Of a stretch of DNA of 64,000 nt, positions 35,418 to 43,320 are shown one piece after another. Position 1 is the first letter of the stretch. Every line of letters begins with the position of its first letter. The DNA lies in assembly GCF_000758605.1 (NCBI RefSeq), contig NZ_CP009282.1, positions 4,898,001 through 4,962,000 of the forward strand, given 5' to 3'. This DNA is from Paenibacillus sp. FSL R5-0912 (GTDB lineage Bacteria; Bacillota; Bacilli; Paenibacillales; Paenibacillaceae). Below the pieces are notes generated by a model. The model was not told the DNA's origin. It did no database searches and saw only the letters and a program-made list of their open reading frames with translations. The translations under genes and the position numbers were made by a program.

Positions 35418-35970
35418 TGTTCCACACTCCCATCGTAGCCGCCGCACGCGGCAGAATGATGAACTTACTCTCTGTACCGTTGCTTAGACTCACATACACG
35501 TTGTTGTCATCAATTTCCGTTGTTGCTGTAACCCCGCTGTACTTGCTGTCTTGCGTCTTCAGACCATCCAGCTTAGCAGGTATTAATGTATACTTCCGGC
35601 TCTCCATCGCCTCTGCAACAGAGAACATGGCTTTATCCCAATACTCATCCAGCAAAGCGCTGGAGTTCTGCTGCACATCCAATTTGAGCGTCCGGCCGTT
35701 GATAGCTGAGCTGCCCTCTTTGGATACATACTGCACGAGCTCACGTAATTTCGTGCCTGGCTGCAAATCAAGTTTCAAAGTAACCTCATTGCGTTTAATA
35801 CTAATATGGGAATCCTTCACTCCCTCATAGGATGACACAAGCTTTTGCAGCGGCTCCTGCACAGCGAACTGGCGGTACGAATACCAGCCACCGAATAACA
35901 ATGCAGCGGACAGCAGAGACGTTAGCAGTACAGGCATAAGACGCAGTTTCAAGAAACGTCCTCCTCTCAA
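35410..35970 (-). CDS. Membrane-anchored extracytoplasmic protein, FtsH-like protease partner
   Basis: 186 residues. A single N-terminal helix (about 11-31, MPVLLTSLLSAALLFGGWYSY) is followed by an external domain of about 150 residues (VSSYEGVKDSHISIKRNEVTLKLDL, GTKLRELVQYVSKE, SALLDEYWDKAMFSVAEAME). The family is not recognised. Tight overlap with the FtsH-like gene, and the absence of an external domain in that protease, suggest that it supplies the missing domain or acts as an adaptor. The ending IILPRAAATMGVWNNA is encoded in the overlap region. Upstream, a perfect palindrome at 36034-36053 may be its operator. Confidence 0.72.
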   Translation of the reverse strand: MRGGRFLKLRLMPVLLTSLLSAALLFGGWYSYRQFAVQEPLQKLVSSYEGVKDSHISIKRNEVTLKLDLQPGTKLRELVQYVSKEGSSAINGRTLKLDVQQNSSALLDEYWDKAMFSVAEAMESRKYTLIPAKLDGLKTQDSKYSGVTATTEIDDNNVYVSLSNGTESKFIILPRAAATMGVWNNA

Positions 35971-36033
35971 AAATGACCGAGCATAAATCTATAATAATGA
36001 CCAAACTAGCGTGTCTAGCGCCCTTCCGAGACT

Positions 36034-36053
36034 GACATGCTCTTAAGCATGTC
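36034..36053. promoter_or_regulatory. Palindrome upstream of the FtsH-like operon
   Basis: GACATGC-TCTTAA-GCATGTC, 7-bp perfect arms, about 65 bp before the first gene. It may be an operator or a small hairpin; no promoter elements are certain around it. Confidence 0.5.
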
Positions 36054-36212
36054 TTGATACAAGTAGTAGTATATCATAAGTGTATATACCATTTTACATA
36101 AAAGTGTGAATATATTTAAAATTTTTGATTCTAATTTCTGGATGATCCAGTAGATTATCTTTCTTATCGGCAATACATGTGGACAGATTTAGCTTTGCTG
36201 GTAAGGGTAACA

Positions 36213-36262
36213 GAAAAAGAGCGCCCTCTAGGCAATATATATGCCTGTGGCGCTCTCTTTTT
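36213..36262. terminator. Bidirectional terminator-like hairpin
   Basis: AAAAAGAGCGCC...GGCGCTCTCTTTTT with an internal AGGCA/TGCCT stem makes a strong hairpin flanked by A5 and T5. No gene on the plus strand ends here; it may close read-through from the nucleotidyltransferase side. Confidence 0.7.
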
Positions 36263-36329
36263 GTATGACATGGACTTAGGAGTCGCATTAATTCCTCCAG
36301 GACCAAAGCTGAAGCGGCTTTACCCTCTT

Positions 36330-36560
36330 TGTGAGGGTCGTCGCTTCCATTATCCGTCTGCCGCTGGTGCGGACTCAGGTTCCGTTAATTGTGCAGATTA
36401 GGCGGATTTGCGGGCCCAGCGGACTCAGGTTCCGTTAATTGACCGATTACAACCCATTTCAGGCTCAAATGAACAAGATAACAGAATCTCAGTCCGCTTT
36501 GATGCCAAAATAAGCTTTTTAGAAGAAATAGGGGCTTCTCAGTCCGCTTCACTCAGCGAT
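36330..36560. repeat. Period-50 intergenic repeats
   Basis: GGACTCAGGTTCCGTTAATT occurs exactly at 36371 and again at 36421, 50 bp apart. TCTCAGTCCGCTT occurs at 36487 and 36537, also 50 bp apart, in the opposite sense of the core (CGGACTGA). A diverged array of the same core and period lies at 63.44 kb. A short plus-strand frame through the array has no ribosome site. Between 36054 and 36569 I see no gene. Confidence 0.82.
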
Positions 36561-36569
36561 AGTTTGAAT

Positions 36570-37337
36570 TTACACTTTAGCTTGATGCTGTCTGATTTCG
36601 CCGGCCATGTATTCTGCATAATCAATTAATAACGCATGATCATATCCGCCGCCGCTTATCCCTCCGCTATATTCATCCAGGCATTGCTTAAGCAATCCGT
36701 GATATTTAGCCGGCAAATGCTGCAGGCCCCACTCCCCGCCTTCCTTTTTGGAAGACACAGCTTCTTCCCGCACAAAATACAGCACCCGGCACAAATTCAG
36801 TGTGTAGTACACTGGAGAATCTATGATTTGCTGAGCTGCATCCCCAATATCACCAAGGATAGAATCCAGGTAATATTGCCGGTCCACCGGCAGAAACGCA
36901 TCGCGGATAGGTTCGCCGTACAAAATAAATCCCCGCTGATAGACTACGGCAAATTGAGCCGCAAGATCTCTATCCTCATAACCGCCGCACAGATAATGCT
37001 CATCCTTTCTGTACCGGTCCAGATGAAAGTCCGAGAAATGAAACTCAAAAGGAGTAGGATGTACAAAGTTCTTCAGGTATTGCTTCAGTACAACAGTTAG
37101 CTCAATCCCGCGCTGGTTAGGCAGACTGTCGTGATAAGCTATCACTTTCTTGGCCAGTTTCCGGCTGACCTCTACAGGCAGCTTGTCGTGTATGACAATC
37201 AGCAGATCAATATCACTTTTATCCGGATGAAAGCAGCCCATCGCCAGCGAACCGTGCAGATAAATCCCGGACAAATTTGTCCCCAGCTCCTCTTTGAACA
37301 ACGTTACCGCCTGATCTAAATAGGCTAGAATTTCCAA
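36570..37337 (-). CDS. Aminoglycoside adenylyltransferase-like nucleotidyltransferase
   Basis: 255 residues. Nucleotidyltransferase motif GS-x9-DxD is intact (YLHGSLAMGCFHPDKSDIDLLI, near residues 27-48). The C-terminal helical part with LNLCRVLYFVREEAVSSKKEGGEWGLQHLP is that of the AadA/ANT(9) class (DUF4111). In that family the enzyme adds AMP to streptomycin or spectinomycin. It may be a resistance determinant or a housekeeping relative; the residues I can see do not decide. It is bounded by repeats and a terminator on one side, with no integron or IS sequence. Confidence 0.85.
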   Translation of the reverse strand: MEILAYLDQAVTLFKEELGTNLSGIYLHGSLAMGCFHPDKSDIDLLIVIHDKLPVEVSRKLAKKVIAYHDSLPNQRGIELTVVLKQYLKNFVHPTPFEFHFSDFHLDRYRKDEHYLCGGYEDRDLAAQFAVVYQRGFILYGEPIRDAFLPVDRQYYLDSILGDIGDAAQQIIDSPVYYTLNLCRVLYFVREEAVSSKKEGGEWGLQHLPAKYHGLLKQCLDEYSGGISGGGYDHALLIDYAEYMAGEIRQHQAKV

Positions 37338-37562
37338 CTTCGTGATCCTCCTGAATGTCAGTTATGGTTGAAGCAGATGCCGGGAATGAATACTTCCGAT
37401 ATGACAATCCGGTATGTATCATCGCATATACTGAGATGCTATCCAGCTGTCAAGCCATCGAAATGGATTCATCTATTCCTCCCCTATTATTAAGCCATAG
37501 CTCCAAGTAGGCTACAAGTCCAAGAATGGTTATAGATTGTTCTCTCCCTTGAAGAACCATTT

Positions 37563-37598
37563 AAAAAAGCGGGAGAACAGTTCAACTGTCCCCCCGCT
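37563..37598 (-). terminator. Intrinsic terminator after ypmB
   Basis: Stem AGCGGG(A)GAACAGTT with AACTGTCCCCCCGCT, followed on the minus strand by T6; about 30 bp after the ypmB stop. The gap 37338-37562 shows nothing else. Confidence 0.85.
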
Positions 37599-37625
37599 CC
37601 TGCTGTAGTCCATTCTTGCTGCCGC

Positions 37626-38147
37626 TTACCGGTTGGGCAGGCTATACCCTTCACCGATGGCACTGCCGTCTGTGAAGCGATAGAAGCTGTAATAGAACCT
37701 GCCGTCCTTTTTGTAGAACAGCTGCCAGGCATATTCTCCGTTATACACTCCCGGCAGCAGCCGTTTAATCGTAATACCCGGAAGCTGGGCAGCTATACTA
37801 TCACGGATCTGCGCCTCCGAAGTCCCTTTGCTGAGCTCCTCCGCATATAAATCATTTTCGCCTCCGGCTGGCTGGCCTTCCTTGGTAAAGCGGACCCAAA
37901 CCATCAGCTCGGTTCCAGCATCATTTTTTCCGGTAAGCACCCAGTAAATCGCATTTTCATCCCAGACGGATTTCTGTGCTTTGGATACCTCAGTTAAGCC
38001 AGCCCGTGCTCTGGCAATCTCTTTGGCTTCACTCCGCTCGTTCCACTGATCCTTCATAATGTAGGCATAAAACTGGCTTAGTCCGAACAGAAGGAGCAGA
38101 ACCAGGGAAATCCCCAGCGGAAGCCATTTTCTCCTCTTCTTCAACAT
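37626..38147 (-). CDS. ypmB: YpmB-like membrane-anchored protein (DUF5590)
   Basis: 173 residues: one N-terminal helix (about 9-29, LPLGISLVLLLLFGLSQFYAYIM) after basic residues, then an external domain with two PepSY-like halves (EIARARAGLTEVSKAQKSVWDENAIYWVLTGKN; LPGITIKRLLPGVYNGEYAWQLFYKKDGRFYYSFYRFTDGSAIGEGY). B. subtilis ypmB lies between dinG and aspB-asnS; here it follows mtaD and rex, still close to dinG. Function unknown; PepSY-like folds often modulate enzymes at the wall. Confidence 0.82.
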   Translation of the reverse strand: MLKKRRKWLPLGISLVLLLLFGLSQFYAYIMKDQWNERSEAKEIARARAGLTEVSKAQKSVWDENAIYWVLTGKNDAGTELMVWVRFTKEGQPAGGENDLYAEELSKGTSEAQIRDSIAAQLPGITIKRLLPGVYNGEYAWQLFYKKDGRFYYSFYRFTDGSAIGEGYSLPNR

Positions 38148-38173
38148 GCAGCTTCCTTTCCAAATAACCTAAA

Positions 38174-39475
38174 TTACCGTTTCAGCAGTCCTTCGAACGT
38201 TTCCTGCGCTTTGCGGCGGATAGCCTCTTCATCTAGTGTCAGACATTGTCCGTGCTTCACAATCTGTTTACCGTTGACCCAGACATGTTCCACATCCTTG
38301 GCACTAGCCGAATACACGGCATGGGACAAGAGGTCGGTATGCGGCAGCAAATGCGGCTGATCAATATCAATCGCAATGAAGTCAGCCTTCATCCCTGCTG
38401 CAAGCCGGCCTACCTGGTTCAGGAAAATCGAATGTGCACCATATTCTGTCGCCATGAGCAGCGCCTCAGGAGCAGGTACTGCCGTTGGATCACCGCTTAC
38501 GCCTTTATGAATCAGCGCGGCCAGCCGCATTTCCTCAAACATATCCAGATTGTTGTTGCTTGCCGCGCCGTCCGTACCCAGGGAGACCTTAACTCCTGCT
38601 CTAAGCAGCTCAGGAACACGGGCTACTCCGCTGGCCAGCTTAAGGTTGCTGCCGGGATTATGAGATACGCCAACATTATGGCGGGCCAGAATCTCAATCT
38701 CTTCATCGTTCAGATGAACACCGTGGGCGATCAGGGACGGCCGGGTGAACATTCCCAGCTTCTCCAGATGCGCGACCGGTCGCAGGCCGTAATCGGCCAC
38801 ATTCTGCTCCACTTCATGGCGCGTTTCGGACATATGCGTGTGCATCGGCAGATCAAGATCATGTGCCGCCTGAACAAACTTCATGAAAAACTGCGGAGGA
38901 CAGGTGTAAGGCGCATGGGGCGAGAGCATTGCAGTAATTCTGCCGTCAGCCTTGCCATGCCAGTTCCGGGCAAAAGCAATCGCCTCCGCCAGCTTGTGGT
39001 TCTGCACCTCTTCCGGACACAGGCCAATAACACCGCGCATAAGTACTGCACGGATGCCTGACTGCTCCGTAACCTCAGCAACCCGGTCCATATGATCATA
39101 CATATCGAGGAAGGTCGTAGTGCCGCCCTTCAGCATCTCAAGAACGGATAGTGAGGTGCCCCAGTATACATCTTCACCGGTGAATTTCTCTTCCATCGGC
39201 CACATTTTTTCCTGCAGCCAAGCCTGCAGCACCATATCATCGCCGTAGCCGCGCAGCAGCGACATCGCCGCATGGCCGTGGGTGTTGACGAGACCCGGCA
39301 TGAACAGCAGCCGGCTACCGTCAATAACCTCGGCATCCTCTTCAATTACAGGCTTCGCTTCACCTATGTAAGTAATCAGATCATTTTCGATGGTCATATA
39401 ACCGCTCAGCACCGGCTTATCGCTGCCAGGAACCAGAAAACGGCCGTCTTTAATAATGGTTTTATTGCTGCTCAT
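38174..39475 (-). CDS. mtaD: 5-methylthioadenosine / S-adenosylhomocysteine deaminase
   Basis: 433 residues from the ATG at 39475; longer readings run into rex. Amidohydrolase with metal ligands in PGLVNTHGHAAMSLLRGY (near 65), HTHMSET (near 210), HGVHL, and GTDGAASNNNLDMFEEMRLA (near 295). The W/P-rich stretch AWLQEKMWPMEEKFTGEDVYWG is characteristic of the MtaD/SahH-deaminase class. It deaminates 5'-methylthioadenosine or SAH to the inosyl forms. It overlaps the rex stop by 14 bp, indicating translational coupling with the redox repressor. Confidence 0.9.
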   Translation of the reverse strand: MSSNKTIIKDGRFLVPGSDKPVLSGYMTIENDLITYIGEAKPVIEEDAEVIDGSRLLFMPGLVNTHGHAAMSLLRGYGDDMVLQAWLQEKMWPMEEKFTGEDVYWGTSLSVLEMLKGGTTTFLDMYDHMDRVAEVTEQSGIRAVLMRGVIGLCPEEVQNHKLAEAIAFARNWHGKADGRITAMLSPHAPYTCPPQFFMKFVQAAHDLDLPMHTHMSETRHEVEQNVADYGLRPVAHLEKLGMFTRPSLIAHGVHLNDEEIEILARHNVGVSHNPGSNLKLASGVARVPELLRAGVKVSLGTDGAASNNNLDMFEEMRLAALIHKGVSGDPTAVPAPEALLMATEYGAHSIFLNQVGRLAAGMKADFIAIDIDQPHLLPHTDLLSHAVYSASAKDVEHVWVNGKQIVKHGQCLTLDEEAIRRKAQETFEGLLKR

Positions 39476-40115
39476 CTTCAGCTTCGTCCTTTCCGTCATG
39501 CAAATAATAAGCCAGACTCTGCAAATCCGTAGTGAAATCGGCGGCATGAATCCGGATATTGGATGGAGTCTTAAGAATTACAGGAGCAAAATTCAGGATC
39601 GCCTCAATACCCGAATCCACCAGAATGTCAGCAACGTTCTGTGCTTCACTGTCCGGAACGGTAATAATCCCAATGCGGATGCCCTGTGCACGGATGGTAT
39701 CCCCCAGCTCACTCATCGGCTGGACAGTCAACGAGTTGATCTGCTGGCCTACCTTAGGCTCATAAGCATCAAATACAGCTGTAATCTTCATCGTATCCTT
39801 CAAGTAGGCATTGTAATTCGACAAGGCGTGGCCGAGATTACCTGCACCTACAAGAGCTACATTAATCTGCTGGTCCAGCTTCAGAATATGCCGGATCTTC
39901 TCAATCAGATAAGAGACATCATAACCAATGCCCTTTCTGCCAAAATCACCAAAATAAGCCAGGTCCTTGCGGATCTGGGCGGGGTTGAGATCAAGCTTCT
40001 GTCCCAGCTCCTGAGAAGAAACTGTTGAGATTTCACGTTTTTGGAGATCGTTCAGGAAACGCAGGTACACTGGGAGTCTGCGAACGACGGCCTCCGATAT
40101 TTTATCCGATTTCAT
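39462..40115 (-). CDS. rex: Redox-sensing transcriptional repressor Rex
   Basis: 217 residues from the ATG at 40115, which follows GGAGGAG; an apparent 35-residue N-terminal extension is the translated repeated leader and is not part of the protein. Winged helix (ISEAVVRRLPVYLRFLNDLQKREISTVSSQELGQKLDLNPAQIRKDLAYFGDFGRKGIGY), Rossmann domain (VALVGAGNLGHALSNYN; ITAVFDAYEPKVGQ) and C-terminal domain-swap helix. Rex senses NADH/NAD+ and represses fermentation and respiration genes. ackA and the qcr operon in this window are plausible targets, but I found no convincing Rex box before them. Confidence 0.95.
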   Translation of the reverse strand: MKSDKISEAVVRRLPVYLRFLNDLQKREISTVSSQELGQKLDLNPAQIRKDLAYFGDFGRKGIGYDVSYLIEKIRHILKLDQQINVALVGAGNLGHALSNYNAYLKDTMKITAVFDAYEPKVGQQINSLTVQPMSELGDTIRAQGIRIGIITVPDSEAQNVADILVDSGIEAILNFAPVILKTPSNIRIHAADFTTDLQSLAYYLHDGKDEAEDEQQ

Positions 40116-40200
40116 GTTTTCTCCTCCTAAAAGTTTTGATAGCATATACTTCTTGAATGACTTCGCAAAACTTGCTTCGTAAGCATACGCTTGTTTTGAA
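40116..40200 (-). repeat. Repeated leader element carrying the rex ribosome site
   Basis: On the minus strand: AAGCGTATGCTTACGAAGC, AAGTTTTGCGAAG, GAAGTATATGCTATCAAAACTTTTAGGAGG, then the ATG (blocks are separated by a few bases; the last block runs about 30 bases). It is the longest-conserved match to the qcrC copy. A partial extra block (AGCATATGCTTTCAAAAC) lies just outside. Confidence 0.75.
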
Positions 40201-40250
40201 AGCATATGCTGCTTGATCAAGCTTCACTGCTGTTAAGCCGATTATAGGAA

Positions 40251-40295
40251 CCGTGCTCCAGGCCTGCCCGTTTAGGCAGGAGCCGTGGAGCGCGG
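40251..40295. repeat. Cruciform-like inverted repeat between dinG and rex
   Basis: Nested stems CCG, GCTCCA and CCTGCC pair with GGCAGG, TGGAGC and CGG around a 6-base loop (CGTTTA). No T-run follows on either strand, so it is a structural or processing element rather than a normal terminator. Confidence 0.6.
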
Positions 40296-40345
40296 GACTT
40301 CAGAACAATAATTACTTATACATAATATCAGCCGCCGACGGATTA

Positions 40346-43204
40346 TTAAACCCCGCCATCTTCAAGCCATTCTGCAATCCGCGGAACGATCTGATCCGTC
40401 AGCATATGCTCCATCTTGGGTCCGGGCAGCGAATACAGGAAATACTTCCCATAATAAGATTCGATTACCCTGGTATCATATACAATAACGATTCCGCGGT
40501 CCTGCGCGGTGCGTACCAACCGCCCGAAGCCTTGCTTGAAGCGGATTACGGCCTGCGGGACGGACAGCTTCATGAACGGATTCTTCTTCTGTGCCTGAAG
40601 CAGCTCAGACTTCGCTTCAGCCAGCGGATGATTGGGCGGCTGGAACGGCAGTCTGACAATAGCCAGACAGGTCAAAGCATCCCCGGGAATGTCTACACCT
40701 TCCCAGAAGCTGCTCGTCCCCAGTAAGACTGACGCCGAGCTGTCCTGGAACCGACGGATCAGCTTGCTCCGGCTACCGCCTTCTACGCCTTGTCCAAGCA
40801 CAGCGATATCCTGCGAAGTCAGGGCTTCTTTGAGCGGATCATAGACCTGGCGCAGCATCTTGTAGGAGGTGAACAGCACCAGCATCCGCCCGCGGGTAGC
40901 CACAGCAGTTTCTGCCAGAGAATGAACCAGTGTGTCCACAAAGCGGGCATCCCCAATGCTTCCCTTGACACTAGGGAAGTCACGTGGAATGACAAGCAGT
41001 GCCTGCTCACGGTATTTGAACGGTGACGGAAGCAGAGCTGTCTGTAGACGTCCCTGCTCTGCAGCCTCACCAAGACCGAGATTATCGATCATGAACTGGA
41101 ATGACTTATCCACAGACAAGGTAGCCGATGTCAGGATGATACTCTTCTTCTTATCGAAGAACAGTTCCCTGAGCTGAGTGCTCACATCCACCGGAACGGC
41201 ATACATCTGCAGCGACTTGCCGCGGTAATTGCCGCTCCCCTCCAGCCAGTACACGATATTCTCGTCATTCAGTCCCATAAAGAAACGGATCTGCTCCCGG
41301 ATGGAGGCCAGGTCCTTGAACAACCCGCCGATATCCGTCACAAGACTGTCCGAAGAGGACTGACTGTCCGTATCACGCATCTCACTGAGCATTTTATCAC
41401 CCTTGCGGATGATATCGCTCAAGCTGAGATGGAGTGTATTCTCCAGAGCGGCCAGCTCCTCCCACTCTTTGGGCTTCTTGCCCGGCTGCAGGCGTACGAC
41501 CAGTTGGCCGGCTTCACCGGCTCCGGCATCGCTGCGTTCAGGCAGCAAGCCGAAGAGCTTGTCGCTGAGCGTATCCCAGGACTCCTTGACAGTAAGCAGA
41601 TCCGGATAGATCCGGTCGATAACGCCGCTCCATTCCGAAGCCTGCTCACTGCCGGACGATTGCAGGGTCTGGCGCAAGGCCGGCAGCTGTCCGCTCCGGC
41701 TGTCCTTGTACAGACGGGTGAGCGTATGCGCCACGGTAAAATATTTCATCTGCATTCCGAGATGTTTGCCGGCAATGTCCTCCAGATGATGAGCCTCATC
41801 AATTACGAGATGCTCGTAAGCCGGAAGCAGCTGATGCCCGGCCTTAACATCTGCGAATAACTTGGAGTGGTTGGTCACCACCACATCGGAAATACCGGCT
41901 TCATGCTTGGCCCGGTGATAATAACATTTCCGGAACCATGGGCATGAGCGTCCCAGACAAGAGTCGGTATCACTGGCTACGGTCTCCCAGAAATCACCGC
42001 CGCGTCCGCTTAAGTTCAGCTCTTCATCATCGCCAGTCTCCGTCTGGGTCAGCCAGACCATCATCTGGGCGGCCGTAAGCGCTTCTTCCCTGGGACTTGT
42101 GAAGTCCCTTTTATTCATTCTATGTTCAAACTTGCGGAGACACAGATAGTGACCTCTCCCCTTAAAGATCGCTGCCTTGAACGGGAAGGGCACAACACTC
42201 GTCAAAAGAGGGATGTCGCGCTCACGCAGCTGATCCTGAAGATTGATCGTATGCGTGCTGACCATGACCTTCTGATTACTGCGCACACTGTGATATATGG
42301 CTGGAAGGAGATAGCCCAGCGATTTGCCGGTGCCGGTTCCTGCTTCAATCAGCAGATGCTTATCCTGATCAAGCGCCGTCATGACCTCCTGGATCATCAG
42401 TTCCTGGGCTTCACGGCTCTCATACTGCGGCAAGGTATCCTTCAGGCGCTTGGTTACCTCTTCCATATACTCCCTGAAGGTAATATTCTGCAGAGGGTTG
42501 TCAGATCCTTCCTCCCGGGGAGGAGCCAGCTCTGCCCAGTCGCCTACAGCAAGGGCCAGCTGGCGGTAGAAGGTCAGCTCCCCTTCCGGCTGGAAGGTCT
42601 CCATTTCGCGCTCACGCAGCAGACCGTCGAAATACCAGGCCAGGTCACTATCTTCATCGGCGAATAGCTCATTAAGCCGCTGGATGGTCAGGAGAGGCAG
42701 GCTGTCCAGCTCCTCCAGACATTTCAGCAGCACAAGCGCAGTCGCGAGGGCATCACTGTCCGCCTGATGGGGACGCTCATGCGTAAGGCCGAAATGGCTG
42801 CTCACGGACCCAAGCTGATAGGTAGTCAGCGAGGGAAAGCATATTTTGAGAAAATCGATCGTATCCAGAATCCGGCCCTGAAACGGCAAATAACCACAGC
42901 GGTCCAGCGCATTCTGCAAGAAATGAAAATCAAACGCCACATTATGTCCAACCAGCACAACATCATCGAGCAGCGGCACCAGTTCCATCATCATCTCATC
43001 AAGTTCCGGCGCATCCTGCACATCACTGTCTGTAATTCCGGTCAAGCCCGTAATAAAAGGAGGAATGGGTGCTCCGGGCTTGACATAGGAACCATACACC
43101 CGGGAGATGGACCTGTCTTCCTCTATAATGGCAAGGCCAACCTGGATGATCTCTCCCACAGATTGGGTTCCCGTAGTTTCAAAATCAAGCACGGCAAATT
43201 TCAT
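40346..43204 (-). CDS. dinG: DinG-type ATP-dependent helicase with N-terminal DEDDh exonuclease
   Basis: 952 residues. N-terminal DnaQ-like 3'-5' exonuclease (1-170: AVLDFETTGTQSVGEIIQVG; VGHNVAFDFHFLQNAL; ERPHQADSDALATALVL). Helicase: Walker A EAGTGTGKSLGYLLPA (near 285), DEAH box VIDEAHHLEDIA (near 468), SATLSVDKSF, GTSSFWEGVDIPG, and QGFGRLVRTAQDRG. Between Walker A and DEAH lie four Cys: one in YLCLRKF, then C-x4-C-x5-C (CLGRSCPWFRKC), with the same spacing as the iron-sulfur ligands of E. coli DinG. As in B. subtilis it follows panBCD, here with a TPR gene between. Confidence 0.94.
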   Translation of the reverse strand: MKFAVLDFETTGTQSVGEIIQVGLAIIEEDRSISRVYGSYVKPGAPIPPFITGLTGITDSDVQDAPELDEMMMELVPLLDDVVLVGHNVAFDFHFLQNALDRCGYLPFQGRILDTIDFLKICFPSLTTYQLGSVSSHFGLTHERPHQADSDALATALVLLKCLEELDSLPLLTIQRLNELFADEDSDLAWYFDGLLREREMETFQPEGELTFYRQLALAVGDWAELAPPREEGSDNPLQNITFREYMEEVTKRLKDTLPQYESREAQELMIQEVMTALDQDKHLLIEAGTGTGKSLGYLLPAIYHSVRSNQKVMVSTHTINLQDQLRERDIPLLTSVVPFPFKAAIFKGRGHYLCLRKFEHRMNKRDFTSPREEALTAAQMMVWLTQTETGDDEELNLSGRGGDFWETVASDTDSCLGRSCPWFRKCYYHRAKHEAGISDVVVTNHSKLFADVKAGHQLLPAYEHLVIDEAHHLEDIAGKHLGMQMKYFTVAHTLTRLYKDSRSGQLPALRQTLQSSGSEQASEWSGVIDRIYPDLLTVKESWDTLSDKLFGLLPERSDAGAGEAGQLVVRLQPGKKPKEWEELAALENTLHLSLSDIIRKGDKMLSEMRDTDSQSSSDSLVTDIGGLFKDLASIREQIRFFMGLNDENIVYWLEGSGNYRGKSLQMYAVPVDVSTQLRELFFDKKKSIILTSATLSVDKSFQFMIDNLGLGEAAEQGRLQTALLPSPFKYREQALLVIPRDFPSVKGSIGDARFVDTLVHSLAETAVATRGRMLVLFTSYKMLRQVYDPLKEALTSQDIAVLGQGVEGGSRSKLIRRFQDSSASVLLGTSSFWEGVDIPGDALTCLAIVRLPFQPPNHPLAEAKSELLQAQKKNPFMKLSVPQAVIRFKQGFGRLVRTAQDRGIVIVYDTRVIESYYGKYFLYSLPGPKMEHMLTDQIVPRIAEWLEDGGV

Positions 43205-43259
43205 TATAAGTTCTATTCCCTTTCACTTGAGACTCTTTATCAGCATAACAGAAGTTACG

Positions 43260-43302
43260 AAAAAAGGCGATGCACACCCTGGTGAAGCAGGGCCACATCG
43301 CT
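43260..43302 (-). terminator. Intrinsic terminator after the TPR gene
   Basis: GGCGATG..CACCCTG and CAGGG..CATCGCT arms around a short loop, followed on the minus strand by T6. It separates the pan-TPR transcript from dinG. Confidence 0.8.
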
Positions 43303-43320
43303 TGAATGGATGAATATTAA

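Noticed and set aside
36177-36401. 74-codon open frame on the plus strand
   Set aside because: It passes through a terminator hairpin and the period-50 repeat; no ribosome site.
36369-36550. Regularly spaced repeats that might be a small CRISPR array
   Set aside because: The spacing is 50 bp, but cores appear in both orientations, only a few units exist, the sequence between them is related rather than unique, and no cas genes are nearby.
40116-40220. N-terminal extension of Rex by 35 residues
   Set aside because: The extension is the translated repeated leader; the ATG at 40115 has the GGAGGAG site and gives the normal Rex N-terminus.
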